Below, in pieces: positions 48,161 to 56,798 of a stretch of 64,000 nt of DNA. The position numbers were made by a program, and so were the translations under genes. Position 1 is the stretch's first letter; each line of letters begins with the position of its first letter. The notes below the pieces were generated by a model. The model was not told the origin of the DNA, ran no database searches, and was given only the letters and a program-made list of their open reading frames with translations. The DNA is from B1SED10-75 sp964636865 (GTDB taxonomy: Bacteria > Bacillota > Dethiobacteria > DTU022 > PWGO01): NCBI GenBank assembly GCA_964636865.1, contig CAZWVJ010000003.1, positions 52,525 through 116,524 of the forward strand, given 5' to 3'.

Positions 48161-50155
48161 TTATTCAAGGCCTACAGTTTCTTCTTCTGGCATATTCTCT
48201 AATGATTCGGCTATTTCCTCCCATTCTTCATACATGTTTCTGATTTTTTGCTGACAGGTTTCCAGTTGTTCATTCATTTCCCTGATTTTTTGAAAGTCAT
48301 CGTAATTTTGAGGATCAGCTAATTGATGTTCCAGCTGTGATTTGTTTTCTTCTTCTTGCTCTATATCTTTTTCCAGGCGGTGGAGATTTTGGTTGAGTAT
48401 GCGTTTTTGTCTCCTTAATTCAATTATTTCCTGACGCTTCTTTTTTTCTTTTTCCCGTTGTTCCCGGTGCCATTTTTTAGTTTCCTTTTTTTGAGCCCGT
48501 GAGTCTGAAGCCCCCCCTTCTTTTTCTTCTTTTTTTGCCCCGGGTAGATTCTTTTCCTTCATTGCCAAATATTCTTCATAAGTAGTTTGTCGGTATAGAT
48601 TTATTTCTTTATTATTTATTTCCAGGATGCAATTAGCCAGGCGGGAAATGAGATAACGGTCGTGAGAAACTATCAGCATTGTTCCCGGATATCCTTCCAA
48701 AGAATGTTCCAGCTGTTCTCTGTTGCCGATATCCAGAAAATTGGTGGGCTCATCCATAATGAGAAAATTGCTGTCAGTAAGAGTTGCCTTGGCCAGGGCC
48801 AGGCGGCTTTTTTCTCCGCTGCTTAAGTCACTTGCCTGGCGGAAAACGTCTTCTTTGGTAAATAGGTATCTACCCAGGTATTTGCGGGCTTCGGATTCTG
48901 TCATATCGGAATATTCCATAATGTTTTCCAAAACAGAGCATTTGAGATTAAGTCCCCTGTGTTCCTGATCATAATAGAGGGTTTTAACACTGGGGCCCAA
49001 TTTAATTGTGCCCCCGTCAGGTAATTCTTCGGAGACAACCAGGCGTAAAAAGGTGGTTTTCCCTGATCCATTAGGGCCGATTACGGCTGCCCGGTCACCC
49101 CAGAATAGTTTGAATGTTACATCGCTAAAAATTGTGGTATGGCCATATGACTTGGTGACATCGTTACATGAGAGCATAATGTTGCTTCCCCGTCCCGTAT
49201 AGTCAAATTTTGGTTTCATGTTTTTGGAAGAAGATAGTTCTTCCACAGGTTTAGTCTTTTCCAATTGCTTTTGGCGGCTTTGGGCTCTTCTAATTTCATC
49301 GGAAGAAGCATTTTGAATAAATTCCAGGTCTTTTTGCATTTCTTGATGTTGTTTCTTTTGGGATCTTTCTGTGGTTAAATCCTCCAGATCTTTTTGGTTT
49401 TTAAAAGCGGAATAATTACCCTTATAGCATTTAATTTTATATTTTTCTAACAGAGCGATCTTGCTGGCTATGCGGTTTAAAAAGTATCGATCATGAGAAA
49501 CCACTAAGAGAGTCCCTTCCCAATTATCCAAATATTTTTCCAGCCACTCCATGGTCTCCACATCAAGGTTGTTGGTGGGCTCATCCAGCAGTAGCAGATC
49601 ATAATCTTGAAGTAAAATAGAGGCGAGTTGAGCCCTGGTTTTTTCTCCCCCGCTAAATTCTGACATTTTGCGAGCCATATCTTGTGAAGAAAACCGCATG
49701 CCTTCAGCTACTTCATTCATGTGTTGTTCCAGGTTGTATCCCTCCCTGGCTTCATACTTCAAAGAGAGGGAACCGTATTCTTCCATTAAACTTTCCAGCC
49801 GAGATTTATCGTTTTGGATGTGAGGGGAAGCCATTTCTTTTTCCAAAGCCTTTAGTCGTTCTCTTATAGCAAAGAGATCGCCGAGTGATTCCTGTAAAAA
49901 CTCTTTTAAAGTGGTGTGAGGTTGAATAGTTGGTTTTTGGGTAAGATAACCTATTTTTAAATCCCTGGCCCGGGAAACCTGGCCTTCGTCAACTGTTTCT
50001 TCTCCGGTAATGATTTTTAAAATAGTAGTTTTGCCGGCTCCATTGTCTCCTACAAGGCCGATTTTTTCTTTAGGGTGGATCTGCATAGAGGCCCCGGACA
50101 ATATTATCTCTTCGCCGTATGATTTATAAATATTGTGGAGATCAATTAAAGCCAT
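48161..50155 (-). CDS. ABC-F family ATPase (ribosome-associated)
   Basis: 664 aa with two ABC domains and no membrane segment. Walker A motifs are GDNGAGKTT and GPNGSGKTT, signatures are SGGEKTRAQLA and SSGEKSRLALA, and Walker B motifs are LLLLDEPTNNLD and FLIMDEPTNFLD. The interdomain linker is Lys/Gln-rich (RAQSRQKQLEKTKP). A long C-terminal coiled coil (RRQKRILNQNLHRLEKDIEQ onward) points to the YdiF/Uup-like branch. Members act on translating ribosomes, and some protect from antibiotics. GGAGGG precedes the ATG. Confidence 0.93.
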   Translation of the reverse strand: MALIDLHNIYKSYGEEIILSGASMQIHPKEKIGLVGDNGAGKTTILKIITGEETVDEGQVSRARDLKIGYLTQKPTIQPHTTLKEFLQESLGDLFAIRERLKALEKEMASPHIQNDKSRLESLMEEYGSLSLKYEAREGYNLEQHMNEVAEGMRFSSQDMARKMSEFSGGEKTRAQLASILLQDYDLLLLDEPTNNLDVETMEWLEKYLDNWEGTLLVVSHDRYFLNRIASKIALLEKYKIKCYKGNYSAFKNQKDLEDLTTERSQKKQHQEMQKDLEFIQNASSDEIRRAQSRQKQLEKTKPVEELSSSKNMKPKFDYTGRGSNIMLSCNDVTKSYGHTTIFSDVTFKLFWGDRAAVIGPNGSGKTTFLRLVVSEELPDGGTIKLGPSVKTLYYDQEHRGLNLKCSVLENIMEYSDMTESEARKYLGRYLFTKEDVFRQASDLSSGEKSRLALAKATLTDSNFLIMDEPTNFLDIGNREQLEHSLEGYPGTMLIVSHDRYLISRLANCILEINNKEINLYRQTTYEEYLAMKEKNLPGAKKEEKEGGASDSRAQKKETKKWHREQREKEKKKRQEIIELRRQKRILNQNLHRLEKDIEQEEENKSQLEHQLADPQNYDDFQKIREMNEQLETCQQKIRNMYEEWEEIAESLENMPEEETVGLE

Positions 50156-50302
50156 TTCTATTTTAACCCTCCAAAGCGGGAAAACTAATCTTTCACACCC
50201 TCATTTTAACTAAACAACAAAAAAATTAAAAGCTTTCTTTGATTGAAGAGGCCTTCTTTTATTATAAAAAGGATTATAATTACTCCATACAGAATAAAAA
50301 AA

Positions 50303-50383
50303 GTGTCAGGCCTCGGCATTGACACAAAGATAAACAAAAAAAGATTTTTGTCAAAAAAGGGTGTCGGTCCTTGACATTGACAC
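50303..50383 (+). repeat. REP-like pair of 23-bp units
   Basis: Direct units at 50303-50325 and 50361-50383, each bounded by GTGTC and GACAC so that each can form a small hairpin. It is the best-preserved copy of the family also found at 20937-21201 and 51369-51391. The rest of the 50156-50561 gap is AT-rich and holds no gene. Confidence 0.8.
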
Positions 50384-50561
50384 AACGAAAAAGGGGATAT
50401 AAAGATCCCGATCCTCTACATCGTAAAGATTGAGAGCATAATTATTTGTTCGCTATAATTATTACTTAATCAAGGGAAAAGATAAAAAAATTGTTTGAGA
50501 AATATCAAAAGAGCTGATTGAGCATAAAGCTAACAAATATTATTTATGAGGAGGTTCATTT

Positions 50562-51317
50562 ATGGTAAAGATGATTGATTTAAGTGATACTATAGAAAAT
50601 GGCACTGTGGAACCCTTACCCCACGAAATTGATTATGTACCTCATGAACAAGGGGCAGAGCAGGCAGCAGCTTTGTTTGGTTTAGAAGTCGATGATTTTC
50701 CGGAGGGGAAGGCTTGGGCTATGGAGTGGGTTAAATTAGGCACTCACTCCGGGACTCACCTCGATGCACCCTATCATTACGGCCCGGCATCGGAAGGGCA
50801 GAAGGCTAAAACCATTGATGAAATTCCTTTGGAATGGTGTTTTAGTGACGGGGTTGTTTTGGATTTTAGCCATTATCAAGCGGGAGAATTAATTACCGCA
50901 CAGGCTGTCCGGGAGGCTTTGAAGAAAATAGATTATTCTTTGAAAGAAAGAGATATTGTTTTGATAAGGACAGATGTTTGGAAAAGGTTTGGTGAACCCG
51001 GTTATCAGGATTTGCATCCCGGTATGAGCGAGGAAGCGACTTTATGGCTTGTTGATCAGGGCATAAAAGTTATGGGCATTGACGCATGGGGATGGGATCG
51101 TCCTTTTAGTATAATGGCTCAAGAATATAAAGAGGGAGAAAAAGGAAAACTCTGGGCAGCTCATTTTGCCGGCAAAAAAAAGGAATATTGCCATATTGAA
51201 AAATTGACCAACCTTGATAAACTGCCGCCATTTGGTTTCAAAGTATCTTGCTTTCCCGTGAAAATAAAAGATGCCAGCGCCGGTTGGACCAGGGTCGTGG
51301 CAATTTTTGAAGATTAG
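50562..51317 (+). CDS. Cyclase-family hydrolase (kynurenine formamidase-like)
   Basis: 251 aa. It starts MIDLSDTIENG, with the metal-binding motif GTHSGTHLDAPYHYG and later His in AAHFAGK. This is the Mn/Zn-dependent cyclase family (KynB-like amide or lactone hydrolases). No tryptophan-catabolism genes are near. GAGGAGG precedes the ATG. REP-like units flank it on both sides. Confidence 0.88.
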   Translation: MVKMIDLSDTIENGTVEPLPHEIDYVPHEQGAEQAAALFGLEVDDFPEGKAWAMEWVKLGTHSGTHLDAPYHYGPASEGQKAKTIDEIPLEWCFSDGVVLDFSHYQAGELITAQAVREALKKIDYSLKERDIVLIRTDVWKRFGEPGYQDLHPGMSEEATLWLVDQGIKVMGIDAWGWDRPFSIMAQEYKEGEKGKLWAAHFAGKKKEYCHIEKLTNLDKLPPFGFKVSCFPVKIKDASAGWTRVVAIFED

Positions 51318-51368
51318 GTAAAGAAAGGAAAGCTATCCTTTATTTTTTATTTCAGCTATTAGGAATTT

Positions 51369-51391
51369 GTGTCAATGTCAAGGATCGACAC
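51369..51391 (-). repeat. REP-like single unit
   Basis: One 23-base unit in inverted orientation (GTGTCAATGTCAAGG...GACAC), just downstream of the cyclase gene. Confidence 0.7.
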
Positions 51392-51557
51392 CTTTAGGGA
51401 AGGTAGAGTTGTGATTTGGAGGGCAGGAATGATATTTTTTTCATCGAATATAATCAATCACGCAGGTAAAACTTTGTGGATTTGAAGAAAATATTGTGGT
51501 ACACCAATTCTTCTGATGAATAAATTTTTAATTAATCATAAATGGGGAGTGTGAGAT

Positions 51558-52973
51558 ATGAAATACAAAGTAGCCATTATTGGAGCAGGTCCGGGTGGGG
51601 CTGTTTTAGCCAGGGAACTGGCTCAGAAAGGCATTGATGTTACCATTTATGAGAAGGGTTCCTATGAAGAATTGGGACACGACTGGTCTGATGCCGTAGA
51701 ACGTGTAGCCTTGGAATCAGCAGGTTTGAATATGCCCGAGCTTGTAGGAAATGAATGGCATGGGGATTTGGTAAAAGAAACTCCACATAGTGAAGGGGTT
51801 TTTGAAAAACATGCTATACCCCGGCTTAAACTGTATTCCCCGGGTTATACCAGTGTTAAGGATATTGAATTTAAAATGATTACTACCGATCGCCGTGTGC
51901 TGGGGCAGATGCTTGTGAAACAGGCAGAAGAAGCCGGCGCACAAATTAAATATGGGCATGAAGGTTTAGGCCTTCTCTACCATGAAACCGGCACTAATGG
52001 CCCGGATGGGGTGGAAGTGTATGGGGTTAGCGTTAAGAATCTTGAAAATGATGTTCGGGAAGAAATAACAGCTGATATTGTGATAGAATCTTCCGGTTTC
52101 CACTCTGTTTTACGCAGGAGCCTTCCTGATTATACCGGCCTGGCTTCTGAGTTTAAAGGCAATGCGTTTGGCTTTGTTAACCGGGAAGTAAGGGAGCGGG
52201 ATCCGGAAAAGGCTCGAGTTGACATAATCCCCGACCATTATCGCTATGGTTATCATGGAGGTTATCAATGGTCTCACATTCATAACGCGGAAAGGATTGA
52301 TGTAGGCGCAGGAGTTAAAAATGATCCGTCAAAACCGGATCCCAAAGATGTAATAGAAGAATTTATTGCCAAACATCCTTCTATCAAGAATGAGAAGTTA
52401 CGTGGAGGTAGGGGGCTTTGTATTGTAGGTCCTTCTCTTTTCAATTTTGTAACCAACGGCTTTGTAGTTATTGGCGATGCGGCATCCACTTCAGTGCCTA
52501 CTACGGGATGCGGAGCCGGTTCGGCTGTTTTAGTGGGCCTTTGGGCCGCAGAAGTTATCTCAGAGGCGGCAGAGGAGGGCAGGAATGATATGGTAAAGCT
52601 TTGGGATATTAATAAGAAATTTTACCTGGATAATGATCGGGGGGCATCGTTTGCGGCTCTTTCTGCTTTGAGAGATGCCTTGCAGACTCTTGATCATGAC
52701 TATTTAAATTTCCTTTTTCGTCAGGATATTATGAATGCAGACATCCTGGAAGAAGCGGTAAACGGGGTTTTTCTACCACCGGCGGTTGAAACAAAAGTTA
52801 AGTCTTTATGGCGGGGCATTTCCAAACCATCTATCCTTGCCAAACTCAACGAGGCCACCGGGAGAGGAAGCAAAATATATAGTCATTACCGTAACTATCC
52901 TCCCCATTGGAATCCTTCAATTTTTGCCAGGTGGCAGGAAGAAGCGGAAGAGCTTTTGCAAGCTGACAGGTGA
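51558..52973 (+). CDS. FAD-dependent oxidoreductase, geranylgeranyl-reductase-like
   Basis: 471 aa. The FAD-binding start is AIIGAGPGGAVLARELAQKG with YEKG, the middle carries an ESSGFHSVLRR segment, and the second FAD motif is GFVVIGDAASTSVPTTGCGAG, as in geranylgeranyl reductases and related flavin monooxygenases. In an anaerobe a reductase of isoprenoid double bonds is more likely than a monooxygenase (inference). GGGGAGTG precedes the ATG. Confidence 0.83.
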   Translation: MKYKVAIIGAGPGGAVLARELAQKGIDVTIYEKGSYEELGHDWSDAVERVALESAGLNMPELVGNEWHGDLVKETPHSEGVFEKHAIPRLKLYSPGYTSVKDIEFKMITTDRRVLGQMLVKQAEEAGAQIKYGHEGLGLLYHETGTNGPDGVEVYGVSVKNLENDVREEITADIVIESSGFHSVLRRSLPDYTGLASEFKGNAFGFVNREVRERDPEKARVDIIPDHYRYGYHGGYQWSHIHNAERIDVGAGVKNDPSKPDPKDVIEEFIAKHPSIKNEKLRGGRGLCIVGPSLFNFVTNGFVVIGDAASTSVPTTGCGAGSAVLVGLWAAEVISEAAEEGRNDMVKLWDINKKFYLDNDRGASFAALSALRDALQTLDHDYLNFLFRQDIMNADILEEAVNGVFLPPAVETKVKSLWRGISKPSILAKLNEATGRGSKIYSHYRNYPPHWNPSIFARWQEEAEELLQADR

Positions 52974-53074
52974 GAAAATAATCTTCATAAATACAAATGA
53001 GTCGTGAGCAATTGAAGATTATATTAACATGAATTACTCTCCAAAAATGTGTTAACTTCACTTATATATTCATT

Positions 53075-53112
53075 CCCCGGGTTTACTAAAAATCACGCCG
53101 GGGTATTATTTT
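53075..53112 (+). terminator. Terminator between convergent genes
   Basis: CCCCGG (53075-53080) pairs with CCGGGG (53098-53103), followed by TATTATTTTT. It overlaps the last codons of rlmD. Moderate strength. Confidence 0.5.
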
Positions 53113-54477
53113 TGCCACACACTCTACATGGCTGGTGTGAGGGAACATATCTACGGGTTGAATTTCTTGAACGAAAAAATCTTCTTCTTGAGTGAGATAA
53201 TTCAAATCACGGGCCAAAGTGGCAGGATTGCATGAAACATAGATAAGGCGGGAAGGTTGAATGTGCCCAATGTTTTGCAGTAGTTTTTGTTCACATCCTT
53301 TACGGGGCGGATCTACGATTACTACTTCGGGGTAGTTCTTATCCCCTTCAAAAAGGTTTAAAATGTCTTCCGCTTTGCCGGCGTGGAATTCTGTATTATT
53401 AACATTGTTTTGGGCTGCGTTGATACGAGCATCTTCTACGGCGCTGTTAACGGATTCCACGCCTATGACTTTTCCGGCTTTGCTGCTCAGGTAAATTGAA
53501 ATGGTTCCCAAACCGCAGTAGAGGTCTAATACTGTTTCTGTTCCTTTTAAGTTTGCATAATTGGAGATAACCCTATAAAGGGCTTCGGTTTGGGGAGGAT
53601 TGACTTGAAAGAAGGATTGGGGGGAAATTCTAAAAGAGTAGCCTCCGATAGATTCCGTTAAATAAGGTTTTCCCCAAAGAATTTTATTTTTATTCCCCAA
53701 AACCACGTTCCCATCAGAAGGATTAATATTTTGCACAATCCCGGAAAGTTCTGTTAAGTGGTTGCGCAATTTACGAATGAGGCTTTCCTGATGTGGAATG
53801 GGAGAAGAATTTGGGGTTACGAGCACAACTACTACTTCATTAGTAGCCAGGGAAGATCTGGCCATAATATGCCGGATAACACCGCTTTTATTTTTTTCAT
53901 TGTAAGCCGGAATTAGTAATTCCTGTAAGGCAGAGCGAGTTTTAGCAATTGCCCGGTTATTTGCGGAATGTTGAATAAAGCAATTATCCAGGTCTACAAT
54001 TTTGTGGCTGCGTTTTTCATAAAACCCCACATGGAGGGTATTCCCTTTTTGACGTACCGGCATCTGGGCTTTGTTACGATAATACCAGGGGTATTCCATG
54101 CCCAGGGCAGGCAAAATGTCGGTGGTGATTCTCCCGATTCTTTCCACTGCATCTTTAACCAACTGCTGTTTATAACGCAGTTGGGCATCATAGCTTATGT
54201 GTTGAATTTGGCATCCTCCGCAGCGAAGATACTTTTTGCATGGCGGTGAAACTCGGTCTGGCGAATGCTGCATAATATCTTGATAGAGAGCGCGGGCATG
54301 ATTTTTTTGGAGAGATATTATACGGGCGGATACTACATCGCCGGGAACCGTGTCAGGCACAAAAACGGTAAAATTGTTTATGCGGCCCACGCCAGCCCCC
54401 TCATGACTAAGCCCTTCAATTTTCAATTCAACTTGCTGGTTTTTGGAAACCGGTGGCTTTCTTTTTTGCATGTACAT
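53086..54477 (-). CDS. rlmD: 23S rRNA (uracil-C5)-methyltransferase
   Basis: 463 aa. An N-terminal TRAM domain (VELKIEGLSHEGAGVGRI) is followed by the Fe-S ligands PPCKKYLRCGGCQIQH, the SAM-binding DLYCGLGTISIYL and the catalytic SCNPATLARDL. It methylates uracils in 23S rRNA (U1939 or U747 in relatives; RlmD or RlmCD cannot be told apart). The start may also be the Met two codons later. Confidence 0.92.
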   Translation of the reverse strand: MYMQKRKPPVSKNQQVELKIEGLSHEGAGVGRINNFTVFVPDTVPGDVVSARIISLQKNHARALYQDIMQHSPDRVSPPCKKYLRCGGCQIQHISYDAQLRYKQQLVKDAVERIGRITTDILPALGMEYPWYYRNKAQMPVRQKGNTLHVGFYEKRSHKIVDLDNCFIQHSANNRAIAKTRSALQELLIPAYNEKNKSGVIRHIMARSSLATNEVVVVLVTPNSSPIPHQESLIRKLRNHLTELSGIVQNINPSDGNVVLGNKNKILWGKPYLTESIGGYSFRISPQSFFQVNPPQTEALYRVISNYANLKGTETVLDLYCGLGTISIYLSSKAGKVIGVESVNSAVEDARINAAQNNVNNTEFHAGKAEDILNLFEGDKNYPEVVIVDPPRKGCEQKLLQNIGHIQPSRLIYVSCNPATLARDLNYLTQEEDFFVQEIQPVDMFPHTSHVECVAKIIPRRDF

Positions 54478-54637
54478 AAGTATATCATAAAAAAGTTTCC
54501 CTTTTCAGAAGTAAGTTTGAATATAGATCACAAGTATGCAAGGTTGGCAAGGGCACGGTCAAAAAGGAGGACATTAGCTATGATTTAAAGAAGGATCAAT
54601 ACCACAAGTATTTTTATTTATAGGAGGTGAACTAACA

Positions 54638-54850
54638 ATGGAAAAAGCGACCTTGTATGTGAAAGACGGCTGTCCCTATTGTGCTAAGCTCATAGATGAG
54701 CTTAAAGAAAAAGGAGTAGACTATGAAGAAAAAAACGTTTCTCAAAGTAAAGAAGCTTTGCAAGAAGCAAAGGAAAAATATAATGCAAAAAAAGTGCCCG
54801 TTTTAGTTGAGGGATCAAAAGTAACAGTAGGCTATAAAGGACAAGGCTGA
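54638..54850 (+). CDS. Glutaredoxin-like protein
   Basis: 70 aa. The redox motif CPYC is at residues 13-16, the cis-Pro at KKVPVLV, and the C-terminal glutathione-type region is short (VGYKGQG). Such mini-glutaredoxins are common in anaerobic Firmicutes as thiol carriers. AGGAGGTGA precedes the ATG, and a strong terminator follows. Confidence 0.88.
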   Translation: MEKATLYVKDGCPYCAKLIDELKEKGVDYEEKNVSQSKEALQEAKEKYNAKKVPVLVEGSKVTVGYKGQG

Positions 54851-54940
54851 GGCATCTAAAAATGATGAACCGTGAGTTCATTAGAACAGGAAAAACTTTA
54901 TAAGCCTAAATTGGCAGCGTGACTTATAATTTCCTATGAA

Positions 54941-54974
54941 CCGCTCCCCGGAATAACGGGGAGCGGCCGACTTT
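54941..54974 (+). terminator. Rho-independent terminator (probably bidirectional)
   Basis: CCGCTCCCC (54941-54949) pairs fully with GGGGAGCGG (54958-54966), followed by CCGACTTTTATATT. It lies between the converging glutaredoxin and epimerase genes. Confidence 0.85.
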
Positions 54975-55966
54975 TATATTGTTTCTCTCAAATTGGCTTT
55001 TTGGGAGAAGCCATTAATCATATCCCTGATGCTTTCCCGCAAAGTACCGGGTTTGTAACCGAGTTCTTTTTGTGCTTTGTTGCTGCTATAGCTGGCGTTA
55101 TCAAATATGGTCTGCAGGGAATAAGTGGTAAAATAGGGAGGTGCTTTACTAAAACGACTAAGTAACTGAGCAATATGTGCTCCGAACAGAGCCAGTCTTT
55201 CGGGGATGGTGATATAAGGAGATTTCACTCCGGCTTCCTTTTGGGCTATTTGAAAAATTTCCTCCAATTTTTTATTTTCTCCGGCCAGTATATATATTTC
55301 CCCCGTGCGCCCCTTTTGAGCGGTGAGAATTAAACCTTCTGCTACGTTACGCACATCGACAAAATCAAAAGCGCCTTTTACTAAAAAGTGAAGTTTTTTT
55401 CGGGTGAAGTCTTTTATAACTCTTCCCATCTCTGAGCCTGCATAGTCATGGGGGCCGATTATACCGGTGGGGCAAGCAATAACGGCATCTAACCCTTTGT
55501 CCACTAATTTAAGGACTTCTATGGTACCTCTGGCTTTAGTTTGGTCGTAAACTCCCGCCGGATTATTTGGATCTAAAGGGGTGGATTCGTCCATTGTAAT
55601 GCCATGCGGTTCTCGTTTAAGGGCATGGACAGAGCTTGTATGTATCATGCGGCGAACACCGGCTTTTAGGGCGGCTTCCGCTACATTTCGGCTGCCTTCC
55701 ACGTTAACTTTTTCCATGAGGTCTTCCTTGCCGGGAACGATGGAAATGACTCCGGCCAGATGATATACCAGTTCCACATCTTTCATGGCATTATCCAGCG
55801 ATGCCGGATCACATACATCTCCTTCCACGCATTCTACTCCCATATTGTGAAGAAAATCACATTTTTCTCCCGGTAGAACCATGGCCCTTACCTTTTCCCC
55901 CTCTGCTAAAAGTTTGCGGGTCAAAACATTGCCCAAATGACCTGAAGCTCCGGTAACCAAAATCAT
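54974..55966 (-). CDS. NAD-dependent epimerase/dehydratase family protein
   Basis: 330 aa of extended-SDR fold. The NAD motif is TGASGHLGNVLTRKL, then HLAGVIS, IHTSSVHAL, YDQTKARGT (Tyr/Lys pair) and ACPTGIIGPHDYAG. It resembles dihydroflavonol reductase- or 3-beta-hydroxysteroid dehydrogenase-like members. It follows the TetR gene by three bases, so the regulator probably controls it. Confidence 0.87.
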   Translation of the reverse strand: MILVTGASGHLGNVLTRKLLAEGEKVRAMVLPGEKCDFLHNMGVECVEGDVCDPASLDNAMKDVELVYHLAGVISIVPGKEDLMEKVNVEGSRNVAEAALKAGVRRMIHTSSVHALKREPHGITMDESTPLDPNNPAGVYDQTKARGTIEVLKLVDKGLDAVIACPTGIIGPHDYAGSEMGRVIKDFTRKKLHFLVKGAFDFVDVRNVAEGLILTAQKGRTGEIYILAGENKKLEEIFQIAQKEAGVKSPYITIPERLALFGAHIAQLLSRFSKAPPYFTTYSLQTIFDNASYSSNKAQKELGYKPGTLRESIRDMINGFSQKANLRETI

Positions 55967-55969
55967 AAC

Positions 55970-56590
55970 TCATCCCTCCTGGTTTTGTTTTAGTCCCTCT
56001 AAAAGAAATTTTATGCTATCGGCAGCGGCTTTTTCCCAATCGGCACCTTTGGGGTCCATTAAGCCTTGTAAAAACATTCCGCTTGCCAGGGAAAGAATGG
56101 CCTGGGCAGCCGAATCCGGATCTACGGGCTTAAGTGATCCTTCTGCTATTCCTTGCTCTATTAACCGGGTAAATAACTGTCTGTATTTGCGATAGGGTAG
56201 AATGGTGTTCTGGCGAATATTTTCATCACGGCTTGCTCTAATCCATAATTCCAAAAAAAGTGGTTTTTCTACGTTTTCTGATTGAAGTGCCGCCTGGAGC
56301 ATACCAGTCATATTTATTAAAGTTTCAGGTACAGGGCTTGCGTCCATGGCTATGTTTTCCAGGGATTTTTCCATTTCTGATAGCCAGTTATTGATTAATT
56401 CCAGAAAAACAGCTTCTTTGCTCTGAAAGTGGTAGTAAAAGGCTCCCTTACTTACACCGGCTTCTTCGCATATTAAAGCCACTCCTGTACCATCGTAACC
56501 TTTTAAAGCAAAACAATGTGTGGCTGCATTTAAGATGCTGTTTCGAGTTTCTTGACGGCGCTGTTCATTTTTCAACAAATCATTCCTCAC
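55970..56590 (-). CDS. TetR family regulator
   Basis: 206 aa. The N-terminal HTH is ILNAATHCFALKGYDGTGVA followed by ICEEAGVSKGAFYYHFQSKEA, a textbook TetR DNA-binding domain. The C-terminal ligand domain resembles FadR/AcrR types. It is first in a two-gene operon with the epimerase. A perfect promoter and a likely operator lie just upstream, suggesting autoregulation. Confidence 0.93.
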   Translation of the reverse strand: MRNDLLKNEQRRQETRNSILNAATHCFALKGYDGTGVALICEEAGVSKGAFYYHFQSKEAVFLELINNWLSEMEKSLENIAMDASPVPETLINMTGMLQAALQSENVEKPLFLELWIRASRDENIRQNTILPYRKYRQLFTRLIEQGIAEGSLKPVDPDSAAQAILSLASGMFLQGLMDPKGADWEKAAADSIKFLLEGLKQNQEG

Positions 56591-56611
56591 TGAAGAAACA
56601 AATTTTTAAAA

Positions 56612-56661
56612 ACCGACTGGTCATTTTGTTTTATTATATAATGGTTTTTTCTGTTTGTCAA
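56612..56661 (-). promoter_or_regulatory. Consensus promoter and likely operator of the tetR-epimerase operon
   Basis: On the minus strand TTGACA (56661-56656), 17 bases, TATAAT (56638-56633). Just downstream, around the expected start of transcription, GACCAGTCGGT (56622-56612) has the ACC-N4-GGT shape of TetR operators. Confidence 0.75.
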
Positions 56662-56669
56662 GAATGTTA

Positions 56670-56732
56670 AACGGAATAATTTTAATAATTTATAATTTAT
56701 TCCGTTAGTGAAAAGCGGGTATACTTTATAAT
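56670..56732 (+). promoter_or_regulatory. Inverted repeat and -10 element upstream of the GH13 gene
   Basis: AACGGAATAA (56670-56679) and TTATTCCGTT (56697-56706) are a perfect 10-bp inverted repeat with a 17-base centre. TATAAT is at 56727-56732, so the right arm covers the expected -35 region. This looks like an operator for a sugar-responsive repressor (inference). Confidence 0.5.
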
Positions 56733-56798
56733 TAAAGGGAATGGGAAGATTATGTAGAAAATTTAACATAAACAATAAAGAAAGGAATGATTCATATT

